From Eulemur rufifrons (Eukaryota; Chordata; Mammalia; Primates; Lemuridae): 64,000 nt of DNA. The DNA is taken from the NCBI RefSeq assembly GCF_041146395.1, contig NC_090986.1:41266001-41330000 (forward strand), read 5' to 3'. The notes beneath the pieces were generated by a model. It had not been told where the DNA came from. It ran no database searches and saw only the letters and a program-made list of their open reading frames with translations. The translations under genes and the position numbers were made by a program. Each line of letters opens with the position of its first letter. Position 1 is the stretch's first letter. This document shows, piece by piece, positions 26,504 to 38,123 of this stretch.

Positions 26504-26970
26504 TTTCCTATTGCTGCCATAACAAATTGGCCAATAGTTCTGGAGGTCAGAAGTCCATGATCAGCCTCACTGGCCTAAAAAACCAAGGTGTCACCAGGGC
26601 TATGTTCCTTCTGCTACATTCCAGGAGAGAATCTGTTTCCTTGACTTTTCCAGCTTCCAGAGGCCACCTGCATTCCGTGGTTCATAGCCCCATTCCTCCA
26701 CCCTCAAAACCAGCAATGCCAGACTAAGACTTTCTCACACTGCCATCTGCCTAGTTCTCTCTCTCCTCGCTCCCTCTTCCTGACATAAGGACATGTGTGA
26801 TTACACTGGGCCCACTGGATCACCCAGGATACTCTCCTCATCTCAAGGTCAACTGTTTAACGACCTAAATCCCACCTGCAACCACATTCTCCCTTGCCTT
26901 GTAATGTACTCACTGTTTTCATGGATAACAACGTGAACATCTTTGTGGGCCATTATTCCACCTACCACAA
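26504..26970 (-). mobile_element. MLT1-type (ERVL-MaLR) LTR
   Basis: Plus-strand text runs 'tttcctattgctgccataac', 'gttctggaggtcagaagtcc', 'aaggtgtcaccagggctatgttccttctg', 'gtgattacactgggccca', 'ccattattccacctaccaca'. This is the reverse complement of an MLT1-type LTR; only the LTR is present. Confidence 0.8.
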
Positions 26971-27109
26971 CTACCTCCTTACAGACAAGTGCCTGGGTGA
27001 CACACTGTGTGACACGTCCTCCCCTTTTAGAATGAGGCACCTGCAACGCCATACTGGATTTCAGGTGTAGTTAATCACCACTCGAAGGCTCACTAATAAT
27101 GCTCATCTT

Positions 27110-27200
27110 ACGAGAATAACAGGGTTATTCTGAGAGTTTAGAGAGAAAAAATTTGTAATGCAACTGGCACAGTTTCTAGCATATAGTAAGTGGTCAGTAC
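27110..27200 (+). repeat. MIR-like 3' tail fragment
   Basis: 'cagggttattctgagagttta' and 'ctggcacagtttctagcatatagtaagtggtcagtac' resemble the end of MIR. Short and old. Confidence 0.5.
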
Positions 27201-28218
27201 ATGGGGAGAACCCACCTAACTTCTCTTGTTACAGGCCGTGAGTACTCTATTGTGGCATCTGTAACACACTGTCCACTGAGATCACGTACAGTGGCAATAG
27301 CCAGGTGACACTGACATTGCAGTCCACAGGAAAATGACCTGTGAGGTTTAATGGACCACACGGTAGTCAAATGTAGAAGAAAAATAAGTTGAATATAGAA
27401 GAACCTCAACTGAAAACCCTGGGATCCTGTCAGTGAGATGTCATGGATAAAGGCTTAAAAAAACATATGATGGTTTGTAAACAATATAAAACTACTCTGC
27501 ATCTGTGATTTTTTCCAATCAAAATACCGTTGAAATTTATTCTTGACAAATATCCTTTTGCAGACTTAGGCCCATCCAGATCACTGTCAAATATAGATCC
27601 TGATATCCAGGACATTAGCTACACCTTAATGCTTCAACATCTACACATTGGACTTAGTATGTTTCTTGTGTTTTCAACCCTTTTGATTTCAATATAAACA
27701 GGGCAAGTACAAATCCCTAAGGCAAGCTGCCAGAAACCTCACTTGAAGTTTACATGAATTTCAACATATGGCTCCTTAAAATTGAGCATGTTTGCTCAAC
27801 TACTTAAGATTTCACCTTCAGACAGTATTATCAGGCCCACGTTTCTCCATCTGGACTACACCAAGGTCATGATGACAGACACCTTGAAGGCAATTAAGAG
27901 AGATGCCTAAAAGGGGTGATATAAATGAATCTGGCAATATAAATGAATAAAATACAAATGAACAAGATGAGCATGTCAGAGAGACAAGAGACTAAGGACA
28001 CCAGAGACGCCCATCCTGTCTCCAGGACACCCTACAAAACGGTTGCTCTGGGGAATGCAGGCCCATGGTAGCCAGATTCATCAAGAGAAGTCAGAGATGA
28101 AGACTGTATCAAAAATCTCAGGGTAGATAAATGTTGGCTCAGATTTTAAACATTTGGAAAGTTTGACCACTTCTCACCAAGACCCTTGTTGCCACCATTC
28201 CCACTTGCCTGGACGACG

Positions 28219-28708
28219 ACCTTAGTCAGGTTCTCCAGAGAAACAGAGCCAACAGGATGCATACAGAAAGAGATTTATTATGGGGAATAAATCTTAAAGA
28301 ATAGATCTTTTGAGAAGTCCCAAAATCTGCAGTCAGCAAGCTGGAAACCCAGAAGAGCTGATGGTAACAGTTCCTTCCCATGTCTGAAAACCTGAGAGTC
28401 AGAAGAGCTGGCAGAACGGTGTGAGCTCCTGAAAGGCAGCAGACTCAAGACTCAAGGAGAGCTGATGTTTTCAGCTCAAGTCTCAACGCAGGAACTAACC
28501 AATATCCCAGCTCAGTCAGGGGGAAGAGTTCCTTCTCAGTAGCAAAAAGGCTGGCTTTAACTGATTGGATGTGCCCACTCACACTGGGGAAGGCAATCTG
28601 CTTTACTAAGTCTACAGATTCAAATGTTAATTTCATCCAGAACAATGGCTAAATATCTGGGCACCCCATGGCCCAGTCAAGTTGACACACAAAATTAACC
28701 ATCACAAC
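28219..28708 (-). mobile_element. MaLR-type LTR
   Basis: Plus-strand 'cttagtcaggttctccagagaaacagagcc', 'agagatttattatggggaat', 'ctgattggatgtgccca', 'aaatgttaatttcatccagaa' and 'aagttgacacacaaaattaaccatcacaa' are the reverse complement of a TGTGATGGTTAAT...CTAATACA LTR, probably an MLT1 relative. LTR only. Confidence 0.7.
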
Positions 28709-28774
28709 TACTGAAATTGTTCAACTGGCTTTCTTTCTCTTCTTGATTTCCTTCAGTCTGTTTTTCACAAGGCA

Positions 28775-28885
28775 ACCAGTGATTTTTTTTTATTATTTTA
28801 ACAGCTTTATTACCATAGTATTCACTCATGTAAAGCATACAATTCAATGGCTTTTAGCATATTAAGATATGTGCACTCATGAACA
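28775..28885 (-). mobile_element. L1M-type 3' fragment (tentative)
   Basis: 'taacagctttattaccatag', 'acaattcaatggcttttagcat' and 'gtgcactcatgaacacaggc' resemble the antisense 3' end of old L1 elements. The family is uncertain. Confidence 0.45.
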
Positions 28886-29235
28886 CAGGCAACCAAATTA
28901 AACTGTTCTCAAAAGTCCCCAGTGGCTCCTCAACATACTTTGAGTAAAATGCAGTCTCCTCACCAAAGCCCCTGGAGCCTTCTACAGCCTCGCTCACTTG
29001 CCTCTGCATCCCACTCTGTTCATACCCAAAGTCCTCCTTGTTGATCCTCCTATTCCTTCTGTCTGGAAAACTCCCACCTGCCCCTGGATCTTCCCAGGGC
29101 TCACTTCCCCCTCACTTCATTCAGGTCCCTGATCAAATGTCGACTTGGAAATAAGATGTCCATGAGCACCCTCTCGAAAATGCTTCTTTTACACACAATC
29201 ATTCTTTACCCATTCACATTTTTTCAATGTAACTA
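28886..29235 (+). mobile_element. L2 LINE 3' region, left part
   Basis: 'cagtggctcctcaacatactttgagtaaaatgcagtctcctcacc', 'tgtctggaaaactcccacctgccc' and 'cattcaggtccctgatcaaatgtc' match the L2 3' region. It is cut by a minus-strand L1 and appears to resume at 30.23 kb. Confidence 0.65.
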
Positions 29236-29254
29236 TTGATAACTGATGAGGTAC

Positions 29255-30165
29255 ACAATATAACATTTTCTTTTTTTATTTCAAAATATTAAGGGGACAC
29301 AAAGGTTTTTGTTACATGGATACCTCATATGATGCCTAAGTCAGGGCTTTTAGTGTGCCCATCTGCAGAATAGTGTTAGTTGTACCTAACAGGTAAGTTT
29401 TTATCCCTCACCCCCTCCCACTCTCCCCTCTTCTTAAGTTTCTAATTACCTTTACATCTCTTTGTGCCTGTGTGTACCCACTGTTTAGCTATGACTTATG
29501 AGAACACGTGGTGTTTGTTTTTCCATTCCTGAGATACTTCACTTAGGATAACGGTCTCCAGTTCTATCCAAGTTGCTGCAAAAGACATTATTTCATTCCT
29601 TTCTATGGATGAGTAGTACTCCATGGTGTAAGCAGGCGCGCGGGCACACACACACATTTTCTCTATTCACCCATGAATTCATGGGCACTTAGGTTGATTG
29701 CACATCTTTGCGATTGTGAATTGTGCTGTGATAAACATTCGAGTGCAAGTGTCTTTTGGATAAAATGACTTCTTTTCTTTGGGGTAGATACTCAATGGTG
29801 GGATTACTGGATCGAATGGTAAGTCTACATTTATTTCTTTGAGGAATCTCCATACTGTTTTCCATGGAGGTTGTACTAATTTGCAGTCCCATCAATAGCA
29901 CATAAGCATTCCTCTCTCTCTGGATACGTGTCAACATATACTGTTTTTTGACTTATTGATAATGGCCATTTTGACAGGGGTAAGGTGGTATCTCATTATG
30001 GTTTTAACTTGCATTTCCCTGATGATTAGTAACGTTGAACAGTTTTTCATATTTTTTTGGCTATTTGTCTATCTTTTGAAAAACTTTTGTTCATGTCTTT
30101 TGCTCATTTTTTGATGAGGTTTTTTTCTTGTTGATTTCTTTGAGCTTATATTTTCTTCACTATAA
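29255..30165 (-). mobile_element. L1 3' end (5'-truncated), inserted in L2
   Basis: Plus strand starts with a T-rich stretch, then 'ttcaaaatattaaggggacac' (3' UTR), 'ggatgagtagtactccatgg', 'ggtgggattactggatcgaatgg', 'gttttccatggaggttgtac', 'aatggccattttgac', 'ggtggtatctcattatgg' and 'catttccctgatgattag'. This is the reverse complement of the end of L1 ORF2. Younger than the L1M copies. Small CA and GC-rich repeats sit at 29633-29657. Confidence 0.9.
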
Positions 30166-30224
30166 TTACTGGTAACTGACAGGATATTATCAATATAGTG
30201 ACTGTGCTCTCCCCTACTCCACAA

Positions 30225-30335
30225 AATATCAGCTCCATGAAGGAGAAACTTTCTCTGCCTGGTCTACAGCTGTGTCCCAAGCTCCTGAATCAGTGCCTGG
30301 CACACAGTAGGTGCTCTATAAATATTTTGAGAATG
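30225..30335 (+). mobile_element. L2 LINE 3' terminus, right part
   Basis: 'cagctccatgaaggagaaac', 'gtctacagctgtgtccc' and 'cagtgcctggcacacagtaggtgctctataaatattt' are the L2 terminus, same orientation as the left part at 28.9-29.2 kb. Confidence 0.75.
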
Positions 30336-33196
30336 GGAGGGACAGTCGTGGGCCTAAGATAAATCGAGTGACCAGTGCCTTCATATCACTTTTATACCTT
30401 GGACTCTTTCTTACCAATCTCCTCTGCTCCTCCTTTTCCAATTTCTACATAACAAAAGATACCTAAGGAGATATGTTCCAAGTTTTTCTGAATGAAACTG
30501 TCATGTATGATATAATCCTACTTGAATACTCAATCAATTATTTTTACCTCTACAAGTTAATTATAGCGTTGCTTTAGCAATTCTAATTCATTAATGTTCA
30601 AAAAAAAAAAAGTTGCCCTCAAGGCTGAAATTTGGCAAATAAATGTTCACCTTAGAATTTACAATAAGCAGGTTTTGGAACTCCTGGAATTTCTCCTAAA
30701 CTTGTGCCAATGCCATGACTAAGAGATTTTGGCTAGAAATAAAATAGGAGTTTCTTGATTTGCAGTGCTACATCATTAGGAGGGTTTGGAAACAACTTCA
30801 ACACTGACACCAAATTGTTCAATTTCCACTTTTGGTGACACCTTTAATTTGGAGTAAAAGAAAAGCAAGATGATAAGGAGACTTCAGGAAATTTTCTAAG
30901 AATACTTTATAAATAACTTAACCATTACTGACTTATTTATATGCCATTTATATGAAGGTATTAAGACATTTTTATCTTTAATATCTAATATTTCTTACCT
31001 TGAGGGTAACAATGCACAATCCTCAGTCTATTCACTCATACTGAATAACCCCAAACTATTTTAAAATACAGATGATCCACAGAAGATCCAGTTAAATACA
31101 CATTACAGTGGCTAACTTCTATGCTGTAATTTCTTACACAAGTATAACAATACATTGATAATGGTAATACTCCCCTGTATCTTTATTTAGAAGAAAAAGT
31201 ACCCCATATTTTTGTTATTGGTACTTTGGTTTTAAAGAAAATAAGAAGATTGACAAACTAGTAAAATAAGAATAGTTTAAATTTTAGTGTGTGAGGCATA
31301 GTTACACAACTTGTGACAGCGGTTCATTCTCCCTTTAAAGTAAAAACATTCCTTCAGCGTATTTTTAATAGTGAGACCACCATTTAGGAGGTTTAATGGG
31401 GTTTACTAATATCCTTTAACATTCACTGTCTCTATAGGAAATGGAAGAAAAAGATAAAAGTCCATCTTTTAACTCAATGAAACACCAAGGTCTGACGCAA
31501 TAGATATGAAATTGTTCCAATACAGTGAAGGTAAAAATTAAACAAAAATTAAAGAGCATGGTGATTGATAGAAACATGCAGCCTTCACTATTTATCAAAT
31601 GTGAGGAAATCAAAAACACGAAAATGAAAGCAGAGTTGAGGCAGAAGTAGTGCCAGACCCTTGTTAACAGGAAGGGACCTCAATGTCACCCCCTCCATAC
31701 CCTCCTTAATTTAAAGAGGTTGGTTCATATTCAGCTGAAGATGGGATCATCGTGGCCAGATCAGCTCAGTAAAAAGGCTGCTCTCACCGGCTAGGCAACC
31801 AAACAGGCAATGATGAGTGAATCAAACAGAATTTACTTGGTGAAAGCCTTTCTCAAATTTTCCAGGTGGACGATCTCCTCAAACAAATCTACAAAATTAG
31901 CAGCAGGATTCCAGAAGAGAAAACAGACACGACTGCTCTTACCTTAAGTGGTTATTTTAAACTGGCTCTACAACACCATCTTTCCATCTCTTCCCATGCT
32001 GTTGTTTATTATCAGTGTTTCACATACTTCAACATCCAAATATATTCACAGATGTGTATCTTGCTTATTACCACTAAAAAGATACTCCCTCTGAGACCCA
32101 CAATGGGTCTAACCCAGCGCAGAGCAACCCTCAGCGTCGCCACTCTTTCAAGCCAGGCATGTTGTCTGCTCATTTCTGTACACATCCAAGTCTCAATCTC
32201 ATTCTCCTTGAATATTTTCTCTTCAACCACACAAAATTCATTCCTGCCTCCTACCCAGAAAAGTGCCACGCTTGAATGAAAATAGTAATTATATTTGTGC
32301 TTCTTATTTCAACTTAGACAAGAAAGAAGAAGAAAGTGGGATTTTTTTCCCAAAAACCACTCTATCTTGAGGTCTCACATTTTAGTTTTATTCAGGGAAA
32401 GTGCTCACAAGCTCCAGTGTCCCACAAACCTTCCCTCTCCCCTAGGGGAGAAAAATAACGGGATGAATAGAGCCACTGCATAAGAATAGTTTTTAGAAAA
32501 ATACTCGACAAAACCTGGGTAGCAATATTTAAATTTTATAGTAGATTCCTCAGGTGAATTTTCCATTGCTGCTGGAAGGGAACAACCTGATGTGTCAGCA
32601 GTGACCTCAACACAGAGTAGGTCACACTACTTTGCTAAAGGACAGTAAGGGAGAGTGTGCAGGAGACCGAAGAGGAAAGAGTCAGAAGTAATTTCACACA
32701 GGTACAAAAACATTAACCATTAATAACCTGGAAAATGGCACTAAGAATGGAAGTATAGACTTGCCTTATTTATTTCCCTTGCCATTATGAATGCAAGGGA
32801 AACTGCCACATCCAAGAGCTTAAGCTAGCTGACACAGTTGCCCAATGCCTGCATTCCACAGCATTACTAAATGAGTGACAACCTTCCCAGTCTCCATGGT
32901 CACACCTTCTACATTCCACTCCCGAAAGTAATCTGTAAGAGCAAACCTTCATAGCAAAGATGTTCAAAGTCAGCCCACATTTTTGACGGAAATGTGGATA
33001 CATTGAGGATTTTTCCACCGAGCCCACTGACAGACACAAATGTTCAAACGAATGATTCCAACCAAATTTTCTGAAATGCCATGGCTTTTCAAAGGGAAAT
33101 TACAATTGAAATGGAAAACATGAGATCAATCCAATCTATAGTCAGTCAGTAAAGGAGCCCGTGAAAAGGGGTAGTGTTTAATTTCTTGATTCTTTA
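30336..33196. other. Intron, nothing recognised
   Basis: An ORF of 137 codons at 31866-32279 has low-complexity composition and no domain I recognise. An overlapping ORF on the other strand is of similar quality, so both are probably chance. Confidence 0.55.
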
Positions 33197-33419
33197 GCTC
33201 GGTGGCACTCAATCAGGCGTGATTTTCTCTGATGGGAATCATTGGCAATGTCAGAAGACATTTGTAACTGTCACAATGGGGGAAAGGGGCATTGTGCTAC
33301 TGGCACACAGTGAGTGGAGGCCAGGGAGGCTGCTAAAGATTCTGCAATGCCCAGGACAGACCTGGGCAAAGAATTATCTGGCCCCAAATGTCAATAGTGC
33401 TGAGGTTGAGAAACTTTAG
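33197..33419 (+). mobile_element. MER20-type hAT DNA transposon
   Basis: Near-complete copy: 'tggcactcaatcaggcgtgattt', 'cattggcaatgtcagaagacattt', 'gtgctactggcacacagtgag', 'gaggccagggaggctgctaaa', 'caatgcccaggacag', 'aatgtcaatagtgctgaggttgagaaac'. Non-autonomous, no coding capacity. Confidence 0.82.
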
Positions 33420-33740
33420 GGGTCCAAGATGACTAAAAGTCTTAGGGTTAATAACTTCCTTGATGTTTCTACACATATTGTATTTCGTGCACACTAACAT
33501 ATCAGATGGTAAACATTATTCTGGTTCAATAGCTCTTTTCACTGTCAAGATATCTCGCCTCTTTCTTGGGGTTTTGTTTTGAGATTGGATTTTTTTTATT
33601 CCCAAATAAAGTTTTAGTTTTGAGTTTCAGTGATTTGAACATACCCACATTCAACATCAGCCATTTTGGGGGAGACAAACTTTTGAGTTCGTTTTTTTTT
33701 TTACATGGTTTTATGAAGAACAGAAAGAATAGAGAAAATA

Positions 33741-34076
33741 TCTTTTTTTTTTTTTTTTTTTTGAGATAGCGTCTCACTCTCTTGCCTGGGCTAGAGTGCC
33801 ATGGCGTCAGCCTAGCTCACAGCAACCTCAAACTCCAGGGCTCAAGCAATCCTTCTGCCTCAGCCTCCTGAGTAGCTGGGACTACAGGCATGCGCCACCA
33901 TGCCTAATTTTTTTTTCTACATATTTTTAGTTGTCCAGATAATTTCTTTCTATTTTTTTTTTTAGTAGAGATGGGGTATCGCTCTTCTTCAGGCTCGAAC
34001 TCCTGAGCTCAAATGATTCACCCGCCTCGGCCTCCCAGAGTGCTAGGATTACAGACGTGAGCCACCGCGCCCAGCT
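33741..34076 (-). mobile_element. Alu SINE, lemur type
   Basis: Minus-strand Alu, from a T run through gagatagcgtctcactctc to ccaccgcgcccagct. The middle region contains the lemur AT-rich segment with an expanded T run. A perfect 9-bp duplication, gagaaaata, flanks it at 33732-33740 and 34077-34085. Confidence 0.95.
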
Positions 34077-34988
34077 GAGAAAATACATTTCTTTATAAAA
34101 TAAAAGTCAAGTGAGAAAAGCCTATCTCTAGAAGATCAGTTACTGTCCTCCTGAAGAAAAAACAGGTACGTGAATGTTTCAAGCAAAGCATCAAATATAT
34201 TTCTAAATCATCTAAACATCCCTCTCCATGTCATCATTGCTCAGGGGATATATTCCATGTTTTTCCCACAGGTCCATATGCAAAGGGTAAATCCATTGCC
34301 TGGGCTTCAAAGCTAGCTAAATACACACGGTTGCTGAGGTGACTTGGATAAAAGGTATAGCTAAAGCGGAGAGTGAGGAGTATTGGAAGAACCCACTTCA
34401 ACCCACACACCTGAACTGAATAAGTGAAAGGAAACCAGCACTCCTGATCACAGCCCACTTGGTCAAGATGACCGTCTTCTTAAGGAACTCATCCACAGGC
34501 TGGCCAGTAACTTGTGATATCTACAGCCTGGAACAAAAAGCTGATCTAATCCATTTAGATTCCCCTTGGGGAACCTCAACTAAGAGGCACCAAAGAAATT
34601 CTTCTGTTGGAAATGGGGCAGAAAAAAGTAATTACATGGAATACAGCTGCCATGTTTATGGCTGAACAGTGGATTAATGGGAAAGTCCTCTGGTACTAAT
34701 AAATCCTAAAAATAAAACACTTCTCAATCTGACTTAGCTTGAAAGCATCTCTGTACCGTGCTACTAAAAAAGTATTTGCTGTATGTAAAACTGATGAAAT
34801 CTGACAAAGGTGTTTGGATTAGACCAGTGTTAGTTTCCTGGTTTTGATACTGTGCTATAGTTACACAAGATGGTACACTGCTGAAAACTGGGTTAAGAAT
34901 AGCAGAGGACATCTTTGTATTGTTTTTTGCAACTTCCTATAAATCTATATTTATTTCAAAGGAAAAGTTTTTTTTTTTTAAAAGTATA

Positions 34989-35290
34989 GGCCAAGTGCAG
35001 CGGTTCATGCCTATAATCCCAGTGCTTTGGGAGGCTGAGGCAGGAGGATCACTTGAGACCAGAGGTTTGAGACCAGCCTAGGCAACATAATGAGATCCCA
35101 TCCCTACAAAAAAATTTTTAAAAATTAGCCACATGTGGTAGTGCGTGCCTGTAATCCTAGCTACTAGGGAGGCTGAGGTGGGAGGATCACTTAAACCCCA
35201 GAGTTCGAGATTATAGCGAGCTATGATGACGACACTGCACTCCAGCCTGGGCAACAGAGCAAGCCTTGTCTCAAAACAATTTAAAAAAAG
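34989..35290 (+). mobile_element. Alu SINE, older (J-like)
   Basis: Dimeric Alu from ggccaagtgcagcggttcatgc to caagccttgtctcaaaac. It has many CpG-decay changes and no middle AT insert, so it is older than the lemur-specific copies. 'aaagtata' just upstream and 'caagtatta' just downstream may be the remnants of the target duplication. Confidence 0.9.
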
Positions 35291-35318
35291 CAAGTATTAA
35301 CTACAACATTTACCTATC

Positions 35319-35729
35319 TGTATTAGTTTCCTATGGCTGCCATAACAAAGTACCAAAAACTGGGTGGCTTAAAACAACAAAGATTTATTGTCCCACATTT
35401 TTTGAGCCACGCTCCCTATGAAACCTATCGGGGAATCTTCCTTGCCTCTTCCTAGCTTCTGATGGGTTTGCCAGAAATCTTCGGTATTCTCTGGCTTGCA
35501 GATGCACCACTTTAATTCCTTCTTCCTATGTATCTGTCTTCACATGGCCATCTTTTTGTAAGGACATGGGTCATAGTAGATTAGGGGCCCACTTTACCCC
35601 AGTATGACCTCATCTTAACTAATTACATTATTTGCCTATTCCCAGAGAAGGTCACATTCTGAGGTACTGACTGGGGTTTAAGACTTTAATATATCTTTTT
35701 TGGGGGGAACACAATTTAACCTATAATAC
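35319..35729 (-). mobile_element. MLT1-type (ERVL-MaLR) LTR
   Basis: Complete-looking LTR, reverse complement on the plus strand: 'tgtattagtttcctatggctgccataacaaagtacc', 'gggtggcttaaaacaacaaag', 'tcacatggccatctt', 'ggtcacattctgaggtactg', ending 'acaatttaacctataata'. Internal retroviral sequence is absent. Confidence 0.85.
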
Positions 35730-35751
35730 TATCACATAAAAAAAAACAGTA

Positions 35752-35782
35752 TTAGAAATCCAATGCACTATCCATTGCGCCA
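35752..35782 (-). repeat. Fragment of tRNA-Arg(UCU) 5' half at an L1 junction
   Basis: On the minus strand the sequence reads tggcgcaatggatagtgc followed by attggatttct. This matches tRNA-Arg(UCU) from about nucleotide 8 (end of the acceptor stem) through the D arm to the anticodon loop, with a few mismatches. It stops at the anticodon loop and joins, through shared 'gcca', the L1 segment that begins 'acaaacatatgaaaaaatgc'. It overlaps the 8-bp target duplication tattagaa. Not a functional tRNA gene: the 3' half is missing. Confidence 0.7.
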
Positions 35783-36487
35783 ACAAACATATGAAAAAAT
35801 GCTCAACATCTCTAACCATCAGGGAAATGCAAATCAAAACCACAATGAGGTATCACTTAACCCCAGTGAGAATGGCCTTTACCAAAAAGTCCCATAACAA
35901 TAAATGCTGGCGTGGATGCGGAGAGACAGGAACACTAATACACTGATGGTCGGACTGCAAACTAGTGCAACCTCTGTGGGAAGCAATATGGAGATACCTT
36001 AAACAGATTCAAGTAGACCTACCATTTGATCCAGCAATCCCATTATCGGGCATCTACCCGAAAAAACAAAAGGCACTCTATAACAAAGACATCTGCACCT
36101 GATGTTTATAGTAGAACAATTCACAATTGCAAAGACGTGGAAACAACCCAAGTGCCCATCAATACTTGAGTGGATTAAGAAAATGTGGTATATGTATACC
36201 ATGGTATACTACTCAGCTATAAGAAATAATGGTGATATAGCACCTCTTATATTTTCCTGGATAGAGCTGGAACCCATTCTACTAAGTGAAGTATCCCAAG
36301 AATGGAAAAATAAGCACCACATGTACTCACCATCAAATTGGTTTCACTGATCATCACCTAAGAGCACACTTAGGAATAACATTAATCGGGTGTCCGGCAG
36401 CTGTGGAGTGGGGAGGGGATGGGTATATACATACATAATGAGTGCAATGTGCACCATCTAGGGGATGGACATGCTTGAAGCTCTGAC

Positions 36488-36512
36488 GGGGGTGGGGAGG
36501 AGGGGGCAAGGG
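36488..36512 (+). other. G-quadruplex-prone run in L1 3' UTR
   Basis: Four G runs (5, 4, 5 and 3 Gs) with short loops within 25 bases. G-rich tracts in L1 3' UTRs are known to form quadruplexes. Here the run is on the plus strand, antisense to LMO7. Confidence 0.7.
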
Positions 36513-37351
36513 CAACATATGCAACCTAAACTTTTGTACCCCCGTAATATGCTGAAATAAAAAAATAAAACCCAATATTAGAACTTATTATTTTTCACAA
36601 TGGAAATCTTGTTTGTTCATTCCTTAAAAAAATCTCTGATCTCCATCTCCTATATGTATCAGCCACTATGTTAGATGCTATGAACACAAAATTAGCAGTA
36701 TAAATAATCTGGCTCAGATCATTGGTTTTTCTTCTGTGTCAAAAATCAAGTCTTCTAAAAAACTCCTTCAAACAAGCATGGTAAGGAGTCGAACAAAGCA
36801 TGATGATAACTTCAAACCAATTGGGCTTAGCCCAATTCTGTAGCTGGGGTCACTTTTATGCTCCTACATCCCATTGAAAGTGCTCAGTGTTCTGTATTTG
36901 GAAAACCATCCTATTTAATATACCGGAAGTACATTTCATTTTAGTTTCTAGAGATAAATCTAAACGAGATAGAATTTCTGATGCTTGAAATAGAAATACT
37001 TGGAAAGATCTTTGGATTTAAAAATAAAATACATTTGTGCTTTCATCTAATCATACAATCAGAAAACTGAATAAAACCTCCAGTGGCCAACAACAACAAA
37101 CCACTACAATTCAAGCATTCCAAATATGCAGGGAGTTTGAGATCAAAGGCTAATTTCGTTTAAAATGCAGGCAATTGATCCAAGAAATGATAATTTAAAA
37201 TTGAAGCAATAAACTATCTAAGAATAACTAAAGACAGAATATTTTCATTTCTCAGGAAATGCTAAAACAAACACCACAAGCACTCTCTAGTAAGTAGAAA
37301 CTAAACAATGGGCACACATTAGCACAAAAGATGTAAAGATCATTGGAATCC

Positions 37352-37498
37352 AAGAAGGGGGGATGTTGGTAGGGGGTGAGGGGTAAAGATTGCAGGTACA
37401 ATGAATGCTATTCTGGTGACACCTGACTTAAGCATTATACAAGGTACCCATGCAACAAAAACATTTGTACTCCCTTAATATTTTGAAATAAAAAAATT
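37352..37498 (+). mobile_element. Short L1 3' UTR insertion
   Basis: 'tggtagggggtgaggggtaaag', 'attgcaggtacaatgaatgctattctggtgacac', 'atgcaacaaaaacatttgtactcccttaatattttgaaataaaaaaatt' match an L1 3' UTR ending in an A-rich tail. Heavily 5'-truncated. Confidence 0.75.
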
Positions 37499-38034
37499 AA
37501 TTTACAAAATGGATTTACAAAGAAACTTTTAGTTCACTAAATATTTGTGAAGTTGGGGGGAAAAAAACAGCATTCTATGTCAGTCTTAATGGGAGCAGAT
37601 TTGAGATCTAAAATGAGAAAGGAATTCAGATTCTAAAGTGAGGGAGCAAAAAACAATCTGCAGCTTTTCCTAACTGTCTCTCGGCAGCTCCACATGGAAG
37701 ATTCAATATCTGCTGCCTTAGGGAGAGATTAGGGAGATTTTTCTCCCAGTGGAATTAATGAGGAAGGAAAACTTCAACAGGTTCTTGCTCTGTAACCATG
37801 GAGATTTTGTCATTAAATTGAATGCAGAAACCATGTGATGGGTCTTGTGAGAACCAGATTCTAGTGCAGTTTTGTCTTTGAAAACGTTATGGAAGTCACT
37901 CCCGGATGCTCGTTGCCATCTAGGAGATGGGGTGATGGTCACAGTGAATGTACCTGTCTCAGTAAGGTGCTACAAAGATTCCATGGAGCACTATGTATGA
38001 AGTAAAAGTAACGACCCTCCCCCGCCCACCAACC

Positions 38035-38123
38035 CCATGCTATTTACTGACTGCTTACCATGTGCCAGGCACATGCTAATACGTTAAATAAACGCATTAT
38101 CTAAATGTTTAAAAAAAAAAAAA
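38035..38123 (+). repeat. Ancient L2/MIR-class fragment with A run
   Basis: 'tatttactgactgcttaccatgtgccaggcac' is the typical fossil motif. The segment ends at a 17-bp A run. Confidence 0.55.

Larger units (their letters stand above)
35750..36575 (+). mobile_element. Lemur-type L1 3' end, 5'-truncated
   Basis: Well-preserved end of ORF2 ('gaaaaaatgctcaacatctc', 'gatccagcaatcccattatc', 'caattgcaaagacgtgg', 'ctcatacccattc'-equivalent). Its 3' UTR carries G-rich runs at 36488-36512, and it ends 'gtaatatgctgaaataaaaaaataaaa'. The tattagaa duplication at 35750-35757 and 36576-36583 borders the insertion. The 5' end carries the antisense tRNA piece described separately. Stops are present throughout; no intact ORF2. 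Confidence 0.88.

Noticed and set aside
31866..32279. 137-codon plus-strand ORF
   Set aside because: Ser/Thr/Ile-rich with no domain, overlapped by a comparable ORF on the other strand, and no polyadenylation or splice context.
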